A stretch of 64,000 bases of DNA from Bacillota bacterium (GTDB lineage Bacteria > Bacillota > Clostridia > Lachnospirales > Lachnospiraceae), in the NCBI GenBank assembly GCA_023399055.1, contig JAEWQV010000027.1:186001-250000 (forward strand). Reading direction: 5' to 3'. The position numbers were made by a program, and so were the translations under genes. Of this stretch, positions 25,656 to 33,945 are shown in pieces. The notes under the pieces were generated by a model that saw only the letters and a list, made by a program, of their open reading frames with translations, was not told where the DNA came from and ran no database searches. Position 1 is the stretch's first letter; each line of letters begins with the position of its first letter.

Positions 25656-26195
25656 TTAAAAGCTGGGAGGCGTGGATACCCATAAAAGAGTGGCGCCTGT
25701 TTTTTCGGAAGCTGTGATATAATGCTGCTTATTAGCAGTAAAATAAAAGGATTCACCCTTCTTCACCTTATAGGTTCGATTTCCAATATGTAGGGTGATA
25801 CTTCCGTTTAAAATGTATCCGAATTCCTCCCCTTCATGTGGGTTGTCCGGATAGGTGGAACCGTTAATATCTAAAGTTAGAAGAATGGGTTCCATTATAT
25901 TTTTCTGAGCATTCGGAATAATCCACTTTACCTCATTCTTAAGCTCAGTATCATACTTTTCAAAATAATCTGATTTTTTAAAAACTACCTGTTCAGCTGT
26001 AGTTCCACTGAAGAACTCTTCAAGATTAGTTCCTAGGCATTGTAGAATATCTACCAAAGTTGCTATGGAGGGAGAAGTTAAATCTCTTTCCAGCTGGGAG
26101 ATAAAGCCTTTGGATAACTCAGCTCTGTCTGCAAGCTCCTCTTGTGTGAGGCTTTTCTGGATGCGTAGTTCTTTGATTTTTGATCCTATATTCAT
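25656..26195 (-). CDS. XRE-cupin transcriptional regulator (PuuR-type)
   Basis: A 179-residue regulator with an N-terminal helix-turn-helix (IKELRIQKSLTQEELADRAELSKGFISQLERD, about residues 7-38) and a C-terminal cupin (about 110-179; HEGEEFGYILNGSITLHIG). This fold pairing is typical of PuuR-like proteins that sense polyamines. It is the first gene of the operon, 20 bp before potA, so it probably controls polyamine import and itself. The ATG at 26195 follows GAAAGGA. Inverted repeats in its 5' region (26229-26254) are candidate binding sites. Confidence 0.93.
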   Translation of the reverse strand: MNIGSKIKELRIQKSLTQEELADRAELSKGFISQLERDLTSPSIATLVDILQCLGTNLEEFFSGTTAEQVVFKKSDYFEKYDTELKNEVKWIIPNAQKNIMEPILLTLDINGSTYPDNPHEGEEFGYILNGSITLHIGNRTYKVKKGESFYFTANKQHYITASEKTGATLLWVSTPPSF

Positions 26196-26228
26196 TGAGC
26201 GCGTCCTTTCAAATTCTTACTGAGAATA

Positions 26229-26254
26229 AACTAAAAGTTTAGTTACGCTAAACA
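26229..26254 (-). promoter_or_regulatory. Inverted repeats upstream of the XRE-cupin gene
   Basis: AACTAAA (26229-26235) and TTTAGTT (26238-26244), followed by a further CTAAA arm at 26248-26252. They lie between the -10 box and the start codon, a position suited to autorepression. Confidence 0.45.
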
Positions 26255-26267
26255 GCAAACAATATAA

Positions 26268-26295
26268 ATTATACTTATAATATTCATGTTGTCAA
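26268..26295 (-). promoter_or_regulatory. Promoter of the polyamine operon
   Basis: On the minus strand TTGACA (26295-26290), 16-bp spacer, TATAAT (26273-26268). Confidence 0.7.
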
Positions 26296-26533
26296 CAACT
26301 TTCTACATCGAAAAAGGTTTAATTTATCTAAAGCAAATACAAGGATTCTTAATGTGTATCTACTAGAAAAGAGATGGCAGGATGATTAAATAATTTATAA
26401 TTATTAAATACGGTTTATAATTAAGCAAAAAATTATATTTTTTACAAATCAGTAGAAAGGAAATGTTTGGTATGATATATTTATAATATAGTGAGCATAT
26501 TTTCTGATGAATATTAAAAGGGGGTCTATGAAA
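26296..26533. other. AT-rich intergenic region
   Basis: Between the divergent polyamine operon and the next plus-strand gene. Besides the minus-strand promoter I see only AT-rich sequence and no reliable plus-strand promoter. Confidence 0.4.
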
Positions 26534-27076
26534 ATGAAAACAATGTTAAAACTTATGCGAATGCGTAAAAACGAAATTTCTGAGGATGTATTATCATTGT
26601 TTGAGGATATTGTTCAAACATATAGTGGAAATGAATGTGAGGAAAAATTTATAAAGGCGATGGAAAAACTGCTTACCAAGGAGCAACGTTTCCGGTTATA
26701 CGAACAAAATGGAAGTTGTAATGGAACTGGGTACGATAAGGAACGTAAAGCATTTGCACTTGAACATGCGGACAAGACACTTGGTGAAAGACTTGAATTA
26801 TTTAAGAATACCTTTGGAAGAACGGCTGTTTTGAATGATGATAATACAATAACAGTTACGTTTGCCTGTCACCATGGATACTATAAGCATGCTCCAAAAG
26901 GATTGTTTCAATTTCCAGCCTCTATTGAAACTTATTTTGAAAGATGCGCAGGTGGAAGATTGTATGAATACCAAAAAGCATTGGGAATAAAATTGAAAAT
27001 TAAAGCAGTTGATGTATCTCCCCTTAAGAATAATATTATTAACCCAGTAGTATTTACATTTGAAATAGTGGAGTAA
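26534..27076 (+). CDS. Conserved hypothetical protein with Cys/His motifs
   Basis: A 180-residue protein I cannot name with certainty. It is soluble, with a helical N-terminal half (LTKEQRFRLYEQNGSCNGTGYDKERKAF) and a beta-rich C-terminal half (TITVTFACHHGYYK...ERCAGGRLYEYQKALGIKLKIKAVDVSPL...PVVFTFEI). The spaced Cys and His residues could bind a metal. The end resembles small clostridial DUF proteins with a terminal FxFEI strand. AAAGGGGG precedes the ATG at 26534 by nine bases, while in-frame starts at 26507 and 26528 are less well placed. No operon partner is evident. Confidence 0.7.
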   Translation: MKTMLKLMRMRKNEISEDVLSLFEDIVQTYSGNECEEKFIKAMEKLLTKEQRFRLYEQNGSCNGTGYDKERKAFALEHADKTLGERLELFKNTFGRTAVLNDDNTITVTFACHHGYYKHAPKGLFQFPASIETYFERCAGGRLYEYQKALGIKLKIKAVDVSPLKNNIINPVVFTFEIVE

Positions 27077-27225
27077 TAACACACTTATCGTTATTTATTA
27101 ATTATTGGGTTTTGTAAGAGGCAATGAAAGTTTAGTGTTAATTAAAATGGAGATTCAATTGTTTTTAGGTCATTTCTTAAAAAATAATCATATATTAAAA
27201 TGAAAACATAATTCTGAGGCACAAG

Positions 27226-27465
27226 ATGCGTAAACAGTTTTTGGCTTCCGGTATGCGCTCCGGCTTTCAATATGATAGTAACAACTATGGTTTAAATCAA
27301 GCAAAAAGAACTACCAATGAAGGAAGTAATAAAAGCATGAATAGAAGTAAAGTAGATGATGACTTAGTGATAGAAGAAAATACAGTTTATGAGATTGATA
27401 GGGAGTGTTACGAAAGAATAAGCAAACAAAGAAAACGTAAGAATCAGGAAAGAAGAAATATGTAA
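27226..27465 (+). CDS. Small basic hypothetical protein
   Basis: A 79-residue hydrophilic protein starting MRKQFLASGMRSGFQYDSNN, with an acidic middle (DDDLVIEENTVYEID) and a strongly basic end (RISKQRKRKNQERRN). There is no signal or membrane segment. GAGG lies about five bases before the ATG, a weak site. I recognise no family; the short length and modest ribosome site leave room for doubt. Confidence 0.45.
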   Translation: MRKQFLASGMRSGFQYDSNNYGLNQAKRTTNEGSNKSMNRSKVDDDLVIEENTVYEIDRECYERISKQRKRKNQERRNM

Positions 27466-27530
27466 ATTAAAATTTAAAGATTAAGATTTATGGAAGATAG
27501 ATAATTTAAGGTTTATATAGTGGTTGAAAG

Positions 27531-27600
27531 GAAGTAATAAAAGAAGCAATAAAAGAAGTAAAGAAAGAAGTAAAGAAAGAAGTATTTAATAAGTATTTAA
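27531..27600 (+). repeat. Degenerate 12-bp tandem repeat
   Basis: Units begin at 27531, 27543, 27555, 27567 and 27579: GAAGTAATAAAA, GAAGCAATAAAA, GAAGTAAAGAAA twice, then GAAGTATTTAAT, followed by a partial copy. Confidence 0.7.
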
Positions 27601-27728
27601 TTATAGAAGGAACATGTCTTCCTCGTCTAGGGCTAGCAAAGCATAAATGAGGAAGACATTGACTTATAGAGGTAAGGAATCAGTTTATATTATTTCAAGA
27701 TGACAATACATGTCCCTATTACATAAAA

Positions 27729-27760
27729 AAAGAAAAAGCTGCTTTCGCAGCTTTTTCTTT
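27729..27760. terminator. Bidirectional terminator
   Basis: AAAGAAAAAGCTGC (27729-27742) pairs perfectly with GCAGCTTTTTCTTT (27747-27760), loop TTTC. It terminates the minus-strand Gly/Cys-rich gene and any plus-strand transcript. Confidence 0.85.
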
Positions 27761-27789
27761 AGGTTAGAAGTTAGTCAGAAAAAGATTTT

Positions 27790-28020
27790 TTAGCAGAAGC
27801 CAAAGCCATTACCGCCACCACAGCAGCAGAGGAGAAGAATGATAATCAATATACTTCCGCAGCCACCACCGTCAGAACTGCAGCTGCCTCCAAAACCGCC
27901 ACCGAATCCGAAACCGTTACCGCCACCACAGCAGCATAATAACAGTATGAGGATTAAAATCCAACTACAATCATTACCACTTCTTCCGCTGTCGCAATGG
28001 GTTGCTTGTAAATCACTCAT
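27790..28020 (-). CDS. Gly/Cys-rich small membrane peptide with internal duplication
   Basis: A 76-residue protein with two near-identical halves: a hydrophobic run ILILILLLCCCGGGNGFGF (about residues 22-40) and IIILLLCCCGGGNGFGF near the C-terminus, joined by a Gly/Ser/Cys linker. Each half is a short membrane-like Ile/Leu stretch ending in three consecutive Cys and a Gly/Phe tail. The N-terminus (MSDLQATHCDSGRSGNDCS) is polar with two more Cys. AGGAGG lies nine bases before the ATG at 28020, so it is well translated. The GC-rich duplicated DNA stands out from the surroundings. Small Gly/Cys-rich hydrophobic proteins occur in clostridial spore coats, but I cannot assign a family. Confidence 0.75.
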   Translation of the reverse strand: MSDLQATHCDSGRSGNDCSWILILILLLCCCGGGNGFGFGGGFGGSCSSDGGGCGSILIIILLLCCCGGGNGFGFC

Positions 28021-28325
28021 TGTATGTTCCTCCTAATAATAATTACAATGTATCATATGAAGTTTAGCTTGACTGATTTCCTATTTTTTAAAGTAATTAT
28101 AGAAAAATTTGTAAACATTATTATAAATATTTTTTTTTCTGCGGATTGAGTGACATAATGTATAGAAAGTGTAGCTATGGCTACATCAGTGAAATAAAAA
28201 ACGATTATAATAAAAAATATAAGAAATATATTCATTATTTTCCCAATTGCATTTCAAAGGAAAAGTATGTCAGGAGTTATGGTTAAATAATTATAAATAA
28301 TAAGAAATATGAGAAGGGGAATCGT

Positions 28326-28670
28326 ATGGAAAAAGCAAAGCAATACAAAATGAAGAATATAGAAGTAGGAAAGGTATTAAGACTAGAGGAAGAGCTTAGT
28401 TATCAGAGAGGGCAAGTAGTAAGTAAGACACTGGTTCAGAACAAAAATGTTAGTGTAACTTTATTTTCTTTTGACAAAGGAGAAGAAATCAGCTCCCATT
28501 CTTCTGATGGTGATGCAATGGTGACAGTACTGGATGGAAAAGGTAGATTTACAGTAGGTGATGAGGTGTTTTACTTAAGCAGGGGTGAAACAATAGTAAT
28601 GCCTAATCATATGCCTCATGCTGTATATGGTGAGGAGCAGTTTAAAATGCAGCTTACTGTAATATTTTGA
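28326..28670 (+). CDS. Single-domain cupin protein
   Basis: A 114-residue cytoplasmic cupin. The two cupin motifs appear as GEEISSHSSDGDAMVTVLDGKGRFTVG and IVMPNHMPHAVYG; the metal-ligand pattern is partly kept (His in SHSS, His in PHAV). AGGGGAA precedes the ATG. Proteins of this type bind small carboxylates or sugars, or act as metal-dependent isomerases. It stands alone, upstream of the lipoprotein gene. Confidence 0.88.
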   Translation: MEKAKQYKMKNIEVGKVLRLEEELSYQRGQVVSKTLVQNKNVSVTLFSFDKGEEISSHSSDGDAMVTVLDGKGRFTVGDEVFYLSRGETIVMPNHMPHAVYGEEQFKMQLTVIF

Positions 28671-28711
28671 TAAAAATACAAATTTTATTGCTGATATTAC
28701 ATGGGATTTAC

Positions 28712-28763
28712 AACCCTTCTATGATAAGATTTCATTCGAAATCAATTAATAGGAGGGTTTTTT
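28712..28763 (+). promoter_or_regulatory. Hairpin sequestering the ribosome site of the next gene
   Basis: AACCCTTCTAT (28712-28722) pairs with ATAGGAGGGTT (28749-28759) with one G-U pair; an inner stem GATTTC (28728-28733)/GAAATC (28738-28743) stacks within. The 3' arm contains the Shine-Dalgarno AGGAGGG and is followed by T-run and ATG at 28764. Confidence 0.7.
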
Positions 28764-29630
28764 ATGAAGAAAATAATTGTATTAATATTTATGTTACTGT
28801 TAGTATTTCAAGGCTGTTCGGCGAATAAGAAAACAAATGGTGATAACGTCATGACTACAACAACGCCTGCAGTAACTCAACCTGCACCAACAATGACGGT
28901 AAGTCCGGTGCCAACGACTCCTACCCCTCGTCCACTTGTATTACCGGTGTTAACAAATGATACAGGAAAGGTCACGATTCAGACGGTCTCCTCATCAATT
29001 ACCTATCCCACTACCTCTTTTATCATCACATCTGTAAATGGTGAAAAAATAGTAGTAGATGGGACGGAAATGCCGAAAAAGTCTATTCTTGATATTAATC
29101 CGGCAGCCATAATAAGCACACATGATCATCCGGACCATAATGATTCGGTATTTGTTAAATCGAATCCCAACGCGCAGATATTAAAATATAAGGAAGGCGA
29201 AATACAGACGAATGATTTTCACATTTATTCAGTTAAGGCATCCCATAAAGGGGATGTAATTATAGGGACCAATTACATCATGGTAATTGAGGTGGATGGT
29301 TTACGAATTGCACATATGGGAGATATTGGACAGACGGAAATGACGAAAGAACAGTTGGAAGCCATGGGGGAGATTGACATTGCCTTTATGCAGTTTGACA
29401 ATAGCTATTCCGACATGAATATGGAGAATATGAAAGGATTTCATTTAATTGAACAAGTAAATCCGAAAATAATTATACCAACACATTATACAGCAGAGGA
29501 TATTACAAAATTAGGTGAGTTATATGGTGATGTAAAAGAGGTGGAAAATCTAATTGAAATTTCAAAAGAGGATTTACCAGAGGAGACCTTAAAGGTATAC
29601 CATGTAACAAATACACTTAGATATAGATAA
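28764..29630 (+). CDS. Lipoprotein with metallo-beta-lactamase fold
   Basis: A 288-residue surface lipoprotein. The signal MKKIIVLIFMLLLVFQGC puts the lipidated Cys at 18, and a Thr/Pro-rich linker follows to about residue 60. The hydrolase domain has the metal motif STHDHPDHND (HxHxDH-like), then HMGDIGQ and PTHYTAED, as in UlaG-like and N-acylphosphatidylethanolamine-hydrolase-like proteins of the superfamily. The substrate is unknown. The ATG at 28764 is read from a ribosome site buried in the hairpin described separately. Confidence 0.85.
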   Translation: MKKIIVLIFMLLLVFQGCSANKKTNGDNVMTTTTPAVTQPAPTMTVSPVPTTPTPRPLVLPVLTNDTGKVTIQTVSSSITYPTTSFIITSVNGEKIVVDGTEMPKKSILDINPAAIISTHDHPDHNDSVFVKSNPNAQILKYKEGEIQTNDFHIYSVKASHKGDVIIGTNYIMVIEVDGLRIAHMGDIGQTEMTKEQLEAMGEIDIAFMQFDNSYSDMNMENMKGFHLIEQVNPKIIIPTHYTAEDITKLGELYGDVKEVENLIEISKEDLPEETLKVYHVTNTLRYR

Positions 29631-29703
29631 CTATTTATAACATAGACATAAGCTAGTAATCTATAAATCTAGATACAAATAACTAATCTACATATATTTA
29701 CAA

Positions 29704-29764
29704 AGCATCTGCCTACCGTTATAATTTTAACATTACTATAATTATAAGGATGGCAGGTGCTTTT
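29704..29764 (+). terminator. Terminator-like hairpin overlapping the AraC gene start
   Basis: AGCATCTGCC (29704-29713) pairs with GGCAGGTGCT (29752-29761) and an inner stem TTATAAT (29719-29725)/ATTATAA (29741-29747) continues it; four T follow. The first possible ATG of the AraC gene (29750) lies in the 3' arm. Confidence 0.65.
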
Positions 29765-29767
29765 ACT

Positions 29768-30673
29768 GTGTTTCAAACTCTGGGGTTTCAATATTATATT
29801 GGATATACATTTCCGGCTTCAATTAGTACAAGTCTGTTAGAACTGAAATATGAAGAATCGAAGGATTACTATAAGATAGTTTATATCAAACAGGGACCCT
29901 GTCATTTCTTACTGAATGACAAAGAGTTTATTTTAACAGGAGCTAGTGCTATTTGTTTAAATGAGATAGACCGAATTGAGTTTCTTGATCTTCGTGAAAA
30001 TGAGGTGAGTATTTTGTGGTTTAAACCTTACCTTTTAAATGGGTTATTCTCTTTTGAAAGTATAAATAGTACCGAGGTGATGTTTACTTCCACAGAATAT
30101 CAGGACATACATTTTTTAAGACAATTTCTGCATGAGGCAAAGGATTCAATGAAAATTTTATCCTTACATACCATAGATTCTACCACCATTGAGGCGAAAT
30201 TACATTTAATAGGGGAGCTGCTTAAGCTGCAGAACACGAATAGTTGGCCTTGCCGGAGTAGGTCCTATATTTTAGAAATATTATTTTGTCTTGCAAGGCA
30301 GGAAGAGGATGAATATATGGCAAATTCACTTATTTATTATGATGGTGGCTCACGTCTTGCCATCGATGTAATCTATTATTTGCAGACCTGTTATAACAAA
30401 AAAATAACGATTGAGCGGCTGGCAGAAGAGTTTCATACAAATAGAACCACCTTAGTAACAGACTTTAAAAAATATACGGGGCAATCCATTAACAGTTATC
30501 TCATTCAATTGAGGGTAATGATGGCCAGTGCTATGCTTAGGGATACAGAACTTGGTATCGAAGAAATATGCGAGAGAACAGGTTTTAGCGACATCAGCTA
30601 CTTTAGTAAATTATTTAAGAAGAAGGTATATTATACCCCATCAGAATATCGCAAAATTAATCATAAAACTTGA
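29768..30673 (+). CDS. AraC-family transcriptional regulator
   Basis: A regulator of about 301 residues with an N-terminal sensor domain and a C-terminal double helix-turn-helix (about the last 100 residues: ITIERLAEEFHTNRTTLVTDFKKYTG and GIEEICERTGFSDISYFSKLFKKKVYYTPSEYRK). Both recognition helices look intact. The start is uncertain: the ATG at 29750 lies inside a terminator-like stem without its own ribosome site, and the GTG at 29768 follows an AGGTG. I give the GTG. Target genes are unknown; the flanking lipoprotein and protease are candidates. Confidence 0.88.
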   Translation: MFQTLGFQYYIGYTFPASISTSLLELKYEESKDYYKIVYIKQGPCHFLLNDKEFILTGASAICLNEIDRIEFLDLRENEVSILWFKPYLLNGLFSFESINSTEVMFTSTEYQDIHFLRQFLHEAKDSMKILSLHTIDSTTIEAKLHLIGELLKLQNTNSWPCRSRSYILEILFCLARQEEDEYMANSLIYYDGGSRLAIDVIYYLQTCYNKKITIERLAEEFHTNRTTLVTDFKKYTGQSINSYLIQLRVMMASAMLRDTELGIEEICERTGFSDISYFSKLFKKKVYYTPSEYRKINHKT

Positions 30674-30729
30674 AAGTATATTGGTAAAGCTGTCAGAATA
30701 GTATATAGAAAAAACATTGGAGCATTGCT

Positions 30730-31893
30730 ATGGTAGATAAGCAAAAAGTCCAAGTGATAATTCATTGCGAAGAATTTGAAAAACGGCAAACCTTTTTCGA
30801 GAATATATGTAATGTTAAATATAAACTACCAATGATTAATGCCTATGTTATTGAAGTAGATGAGGAACAACTGCAAAAATTAAAAAGGATGGAAGGCGTC
30901 CTTGATATGGAAGTAGATACTCACATCACCGCCCAAATGAATCGCGTTGGCGAAGTAATTGAAAGTAATTGGGCACATGAGAGGGGCTACTATGGTAAGG
31001 GTGTTGGAGTAGCGATTGTAGATACAGGCATTGCTTTGCATAAGGATTTTTATGAAAGCAGGAATAGAGTTACCGCTTTTGTAGACTTTATTAATCATAG
31101 AACAGAACCTTATGATGACAATGGACACGGCACGCATGTAGCAGGGATCATCGGGGGAAGCGGTTATTCCTCAAAAGGAAAGTATAAAGGGGTTGCCCCA
31201 GATTGCAATTTTATTGGAGTAAAGGTGCTGGATCATCGTGGTGACGGTAATATTTCAGATGTATTGGCAGGGTTACAATGGATTATGGATAACCGTAAGA
31301 AATACAATATTAGAGTTGTAAATATATCGGTGGGAACTTCTGCAAAAGATAACTTAGATGAGAATTCACTGCTAGTACAGGGGGTAAATGCAGTATGGGA
31401 TAGTGGGATAGTGGTGGTGGTGGCAGCAGGGAATAATGGCCCCGGTCCAATGTCAATCTCAACACCTGGTATAAGTAGGAAAGTTATTACGGTAGGATCT
31501 TCTGATGATAGTATAGCTGTAGAGGTTTTTGGAAGCGGGCGATCAAAAGATTATTCAGGAAGAGGACCTACACCCTTCTGTATTAAAAAACCAGATATTG
31601 TTGCTCCTGGTTCAAATATAATTTCCTGTAATATTAGTCGGTACTCCAGTAGAAGTAAAAATGGTGAGCTTAGATTAACGAGCAGTGATTCTCCAATGAT
31701 GTATACGGTGAAAAGTGGCACCTCAATGGCAACACCGGTAGTATCCGGTGCAATTGCGTTACTTTTAGCTGCTAAGCCAAATTTGACAAATCGCGAGGTG
31801 AAATTAAAACTACGTGATTGTGCAGTGGATTTGGGACAGCATTGGGAAAAACAAGGATGGGGTTTACTCAATATTAGAAAACTTTTAGAATAA
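30730..31893 (+). CDS. Intracellular subtilisin-like serine protease (S8)
   Basis: A 387-residue subtilase. The catalytic triad is Asp98 (VDTGIALH), His133 (NGHGTHVAG) and Ser332 (SGTSMATPVVSG), with the oxyanion Asn in AAGNNGPG. There is no signal peptide, and residues 1-70 (VQVIIHCEEFEKRQTF) resemble an inhibitor-type prodomain, so it is probably cytoplasmic or released in sporulation-related steps. GGAG seven bases before the ATG supports the start. It follows the AraC regulator by 56 bp. Confidence 0.93.
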   Translation: MVDKQKVQVIIHCEEFEKRQTFFENICNVKYKLPMINAYVIEVDEEQLQKLKRMEGVLDMEVDTHITAQMNRVGEVIESNWAHERGYYGKGVGVAIVDTGIALHKDFYESRNRVTAFVDFINHRTEPYDDNGHGTHVAGIIGGSGYSSKGKYKGVAPDCNFIGVKVLDHRGDGNISDVLAGLQWIMDNRKKYNIRVVNISVGTSAKDNLDENSLLVQGVNAVWDSGIVVVVAAGNNGPGPMSISTPGISRKVITVGSSDDSIAVEVFGSGRSKDYSGRGPTPFCIKKPDIVAPGSNIISCNISRYSSRSKNGELRLTSSDSPMMYTVKSGTSMATPVVSGAIALLLAAKPNLTNREVKLKLRDCAVDLGQHWEKQGWGLLNIRKLLE

Positions 31894-32209
31894 TAGTTAA
31901 AAAGTGGGGTGACGATAAGTTGCCCTTTTTTGATGTAACTAGGGATTCAATTATATTTGGTTGATAGATTGTTACAGATTTGCATATGTTTGATTTCTCT
32001 TTGGCAAAACGCCTTGTATCCGCTTAGTTATTACCTCAAACCAAATTAGTTTAATAAATTTACAAATTCATATTGAAATATATGTTAAAAAGAATTATAA
32101 TATTTTATGGAATAGGTAGTCAGCATTTTATAGACAATATGCCTATAAGAATTTGAGTTATAAATCAAAATACGAAAAGAAACAATTCATTTATAAGGAG
32201 GAAAAATAC
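31894..32209 (+). promoter_or_regulatory. xylA upstream region
   Basis: A 316-bp AT-rich gap containing the xylA promoter (32073-32101). No convincing XylR or CcpA site was found by eye. Confidence 0.4.
32073..32101 (+). promoter_or_regulatory. xylA promoter
   Basis: TTGAAA (32073-32078), 17-bp spacer, consensus TATAAT (32096-32101); leader about 100 nt. Confidence 0.75.
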
Positions 32210-33526
32210 ATGTCTTTTTTTAACATTGGAAAAATTGAGTTCGAAGGACCTCAAAGCAAAAATTTACTTTCATTCAAGTATTATAATCCCGAGGAAATAG
32301 TAATGGGTAAAACCATGAAGGAGCAATTACGTTTTGCTATGTCCTACTGGCATACACTTACTTATATGGGTAGCGATCCATTCGGTGGTGCTACTATGTA
32401 TCGTGACTGGGATAATACAGAGGACGCGATGAAGAGAGCAAAGGATAGAGTTCGTGCAGCTTTTGAATTTATGGAAAAAATGCAGATTCCTTTCTTCTGC
32501 TTCCACGATCAGGATATTGCACCTCGTGCAGCTACTTTAGAAGAGACCAACAAGAGACTTGATGAAATCGTAGTAGTTATTAAAGAAGAAATGGCTCGTA
32601 CCGGAATTAAATGTTTATGGGGCACCACCAATGCGTTCACTGATGACAAATTCGTACATGGCGCAGGTACTTCCTGTAACGCTACAGTATTTGCTTATGC
32701 TGCAGCTCAGATTAAAAAAGCTATGGAAATCACCAAAGAATTAGGCGGTGAAAATTATGTATTCTGGGGTGGACGTGAAGGGTATGAGACTTTACTCAAC
32801 ACTGATACAGGCTTAGAATTAGATAACCTCGCAAGATTACTTAAGATGGCTGTTGATTATGCAAAAGAAATCGGTTTTACTGGTCAGTTCTTAATCGAGC
32901 CTAAGCCAAAGGAACCTACAAAACATCAGTATGACTTTGATGCTGCTACTGTACTTTCCTTCCTTAGAAAGTATAACTTACAGGATTACTTCAAGTTAAA
33001 CATTGAAGCAAACCATGCAACTTTGGCACAACATACCTTCCAGCATGAATTAAACATGAGCAGAATTAACGGCGCTCTTGGTAGCGTAGATGCAAATACT
33101 GGTGACCCTATGCTTGGCTGGGATACCGATCAGTTCCCTACTAACGTATATGATACAACATTGGCTATGTATGAAATTCTTCTGGACGGTGGATTAACTA
33201 AGGGTGGTCTTAACTTCGACTCTAAAGTTCGTCGTGCTTCCTTCCAGGATGATGATTTATTCTATGCATATATTGCAGGTATGGATGCTTTCGCTAAGGG
33301 CTTAAAGGTTGCGGCTAAACTTATTGAGGACGGAGTTCTTGAGAACTTCAAGAAGGATCGTTATGCAAGCTATAGTGAAGGACTTGGAAAAGACATTGTT
33401 GAGGGTAATGTTGGTTTTAAGGAATTAGAAGCATTTGCACTTAAGAATGGTACTACACCTAACACCTCAGGTAGACAGGAAATGCTTGAGAGTCTTTTAA
33501 ATCAATATATCTTAGAAACCAAATAA
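32210..33526 (+). CDS. xylA: Xylose isomerase
   Basis: A 438-residue class II xylose isomerase converting xylose to xylulose in the cytoplasm; such enzymes also act on glucose. Metal and sugar-binding regions are visible: FFCFHDQDIAPR, YVFWGGREGYETLLNTD, FLIEPKPKEPTKHQYDFD, NIEANHATLAQHTFQHE and GSVDANTGDPMLGWDTD. The ATG at 32210 has AAGGAGG at good spacing; the in-frame TTG at 32153 has none. It has a strong promoter and terminator of its own, and no xylulokinase or transporter is adjacent. Enzymes of this clade are of interest because they work in yeast. Confidence 0.98.
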   Translation: MSFFNIGKIEFEGPQSKNLLSFKYYNPEEIVMGKTMKEQLRFAMSYWHTLTYMGSDPFGGATMYRDWDNTEDAMKRAKDRVRAAFEFMEKMQIPFFCFHDQDIAPRAATLEETNKRLDEIVVVIKEEMARTGIKCLWGTTNAFTDDKFVHGAGTSCNATVFAYAAAQIKKAMEITKELGGENYVFWGGREGYETLLNTDTGLELDNLARLLKMAVDYAKEIGFTGQFLIEPKPKEPTKHQYDFDAATVLSFLRKYNLQDYFKLNIEANHATLAQHTFQHELNMSRINGALGSVDANTGDPMLGWDTDQFPTNVYDTTLAMYEILLDGGLTKGGLNFDSKVRRASFQDDDLFYAYIAGMDAFAKGLKVAAKLIEDGVLENFKKDRYASYSEGLGKDIVEGNVGFKELEAFALKNGTTPNTSGRQEMLESLLNQYILETK

Positions 33527-33570
33527 TTAATTTTTGGATAATTTAAATTTAGCTTCTATGTAAAAAAATA

Positions 33571-33625
33571 AAAACAGCTTTCTTATTACACAAATTATAA
33601 ATATGTGTAAAGGGAGGCTGTTTTT
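33571..33625 (+). terminator. xylA terminator
   Basis: AAAACAGCTTTCTT (33571-33584) with ATTACACA (33585-33592) pairs with TGTGTAA (33604-33610) and AGGGAGGCTGTTTT (33611-33624), about 21 pairs including G-U pairs, followed by a T-run. Confidence 0.8.
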
Positions 33626-33772
33626 CATGTAAATGTATTCGATTAATGCAAACGAATACCGAACTATTAATGTATTTTATTATATAAAAATTATATTTTC
33701 GGTAGCAATCAAATTTATCGTACACATATTGAATAAATTCATAAATATAACCGAAACTTATATAAGATATTG

Positions 33773-33881
33773 AACGGTTCAGCCATAAGCTCGATTTCTT
33801 TATACCACATCTCGCTTAGGAAGAGTACCCTACAAGCTTTCACCTTTCTATTGTTGTATAAACCTGCTTGGCTGAATTGTT
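33773..33881. repeat. Inverted-repeat element, copy 1
   Basis: Outer arms AACGGTTCAGCC (33773-33784) and GGCTGAATTGTT (33870-33881). Inside, CTTAGG, AGA and CCTACAAG occur in the same order as in the element at 38603-38684. No open reading frame. Confidence 0.55.
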
Positions 33882-33912
33882 AAAAAATTTATAACTTATC
33901 GGTCTTTATGAC

Positions 33913-33941
33913 TTGAGATTGTTATTAAATTATGGTATATT
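33913..33941 (+). promoter_or_regulatory. Rubredoxin promoter
   Basis: TTGAGA (33913-33918), 17-bp spacer, TATATT (33936-33941). Confidence 0.7.
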
Positions 33942-33945
33942 ATCC

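Larger units (their letters stand above)
27466..27789 (+). other. Intergenic region with 12-bp repeats and two hairpins
   Basis: It holds degenerate tandem 12-bp units GAAG(T/C)A... from 27531 to about 27600, a stem ATGTCTTCCTC (27614-27624)/GAGGAAGACAT (27649-27659), and the terminator at 27729-27760. The repeat array is open in one frame (EVIKEAIKEVKKEVKKEVFN...) but has no start codon, so it may be a gene remnant. Confidence 0.45.

Noticed and set aside
28053..28235. 60-codon minus-strand frame with one hydrophobic segment
   Set aside because: No clear ribosome site and AT-driven Ile/Phe composition; probably chance.
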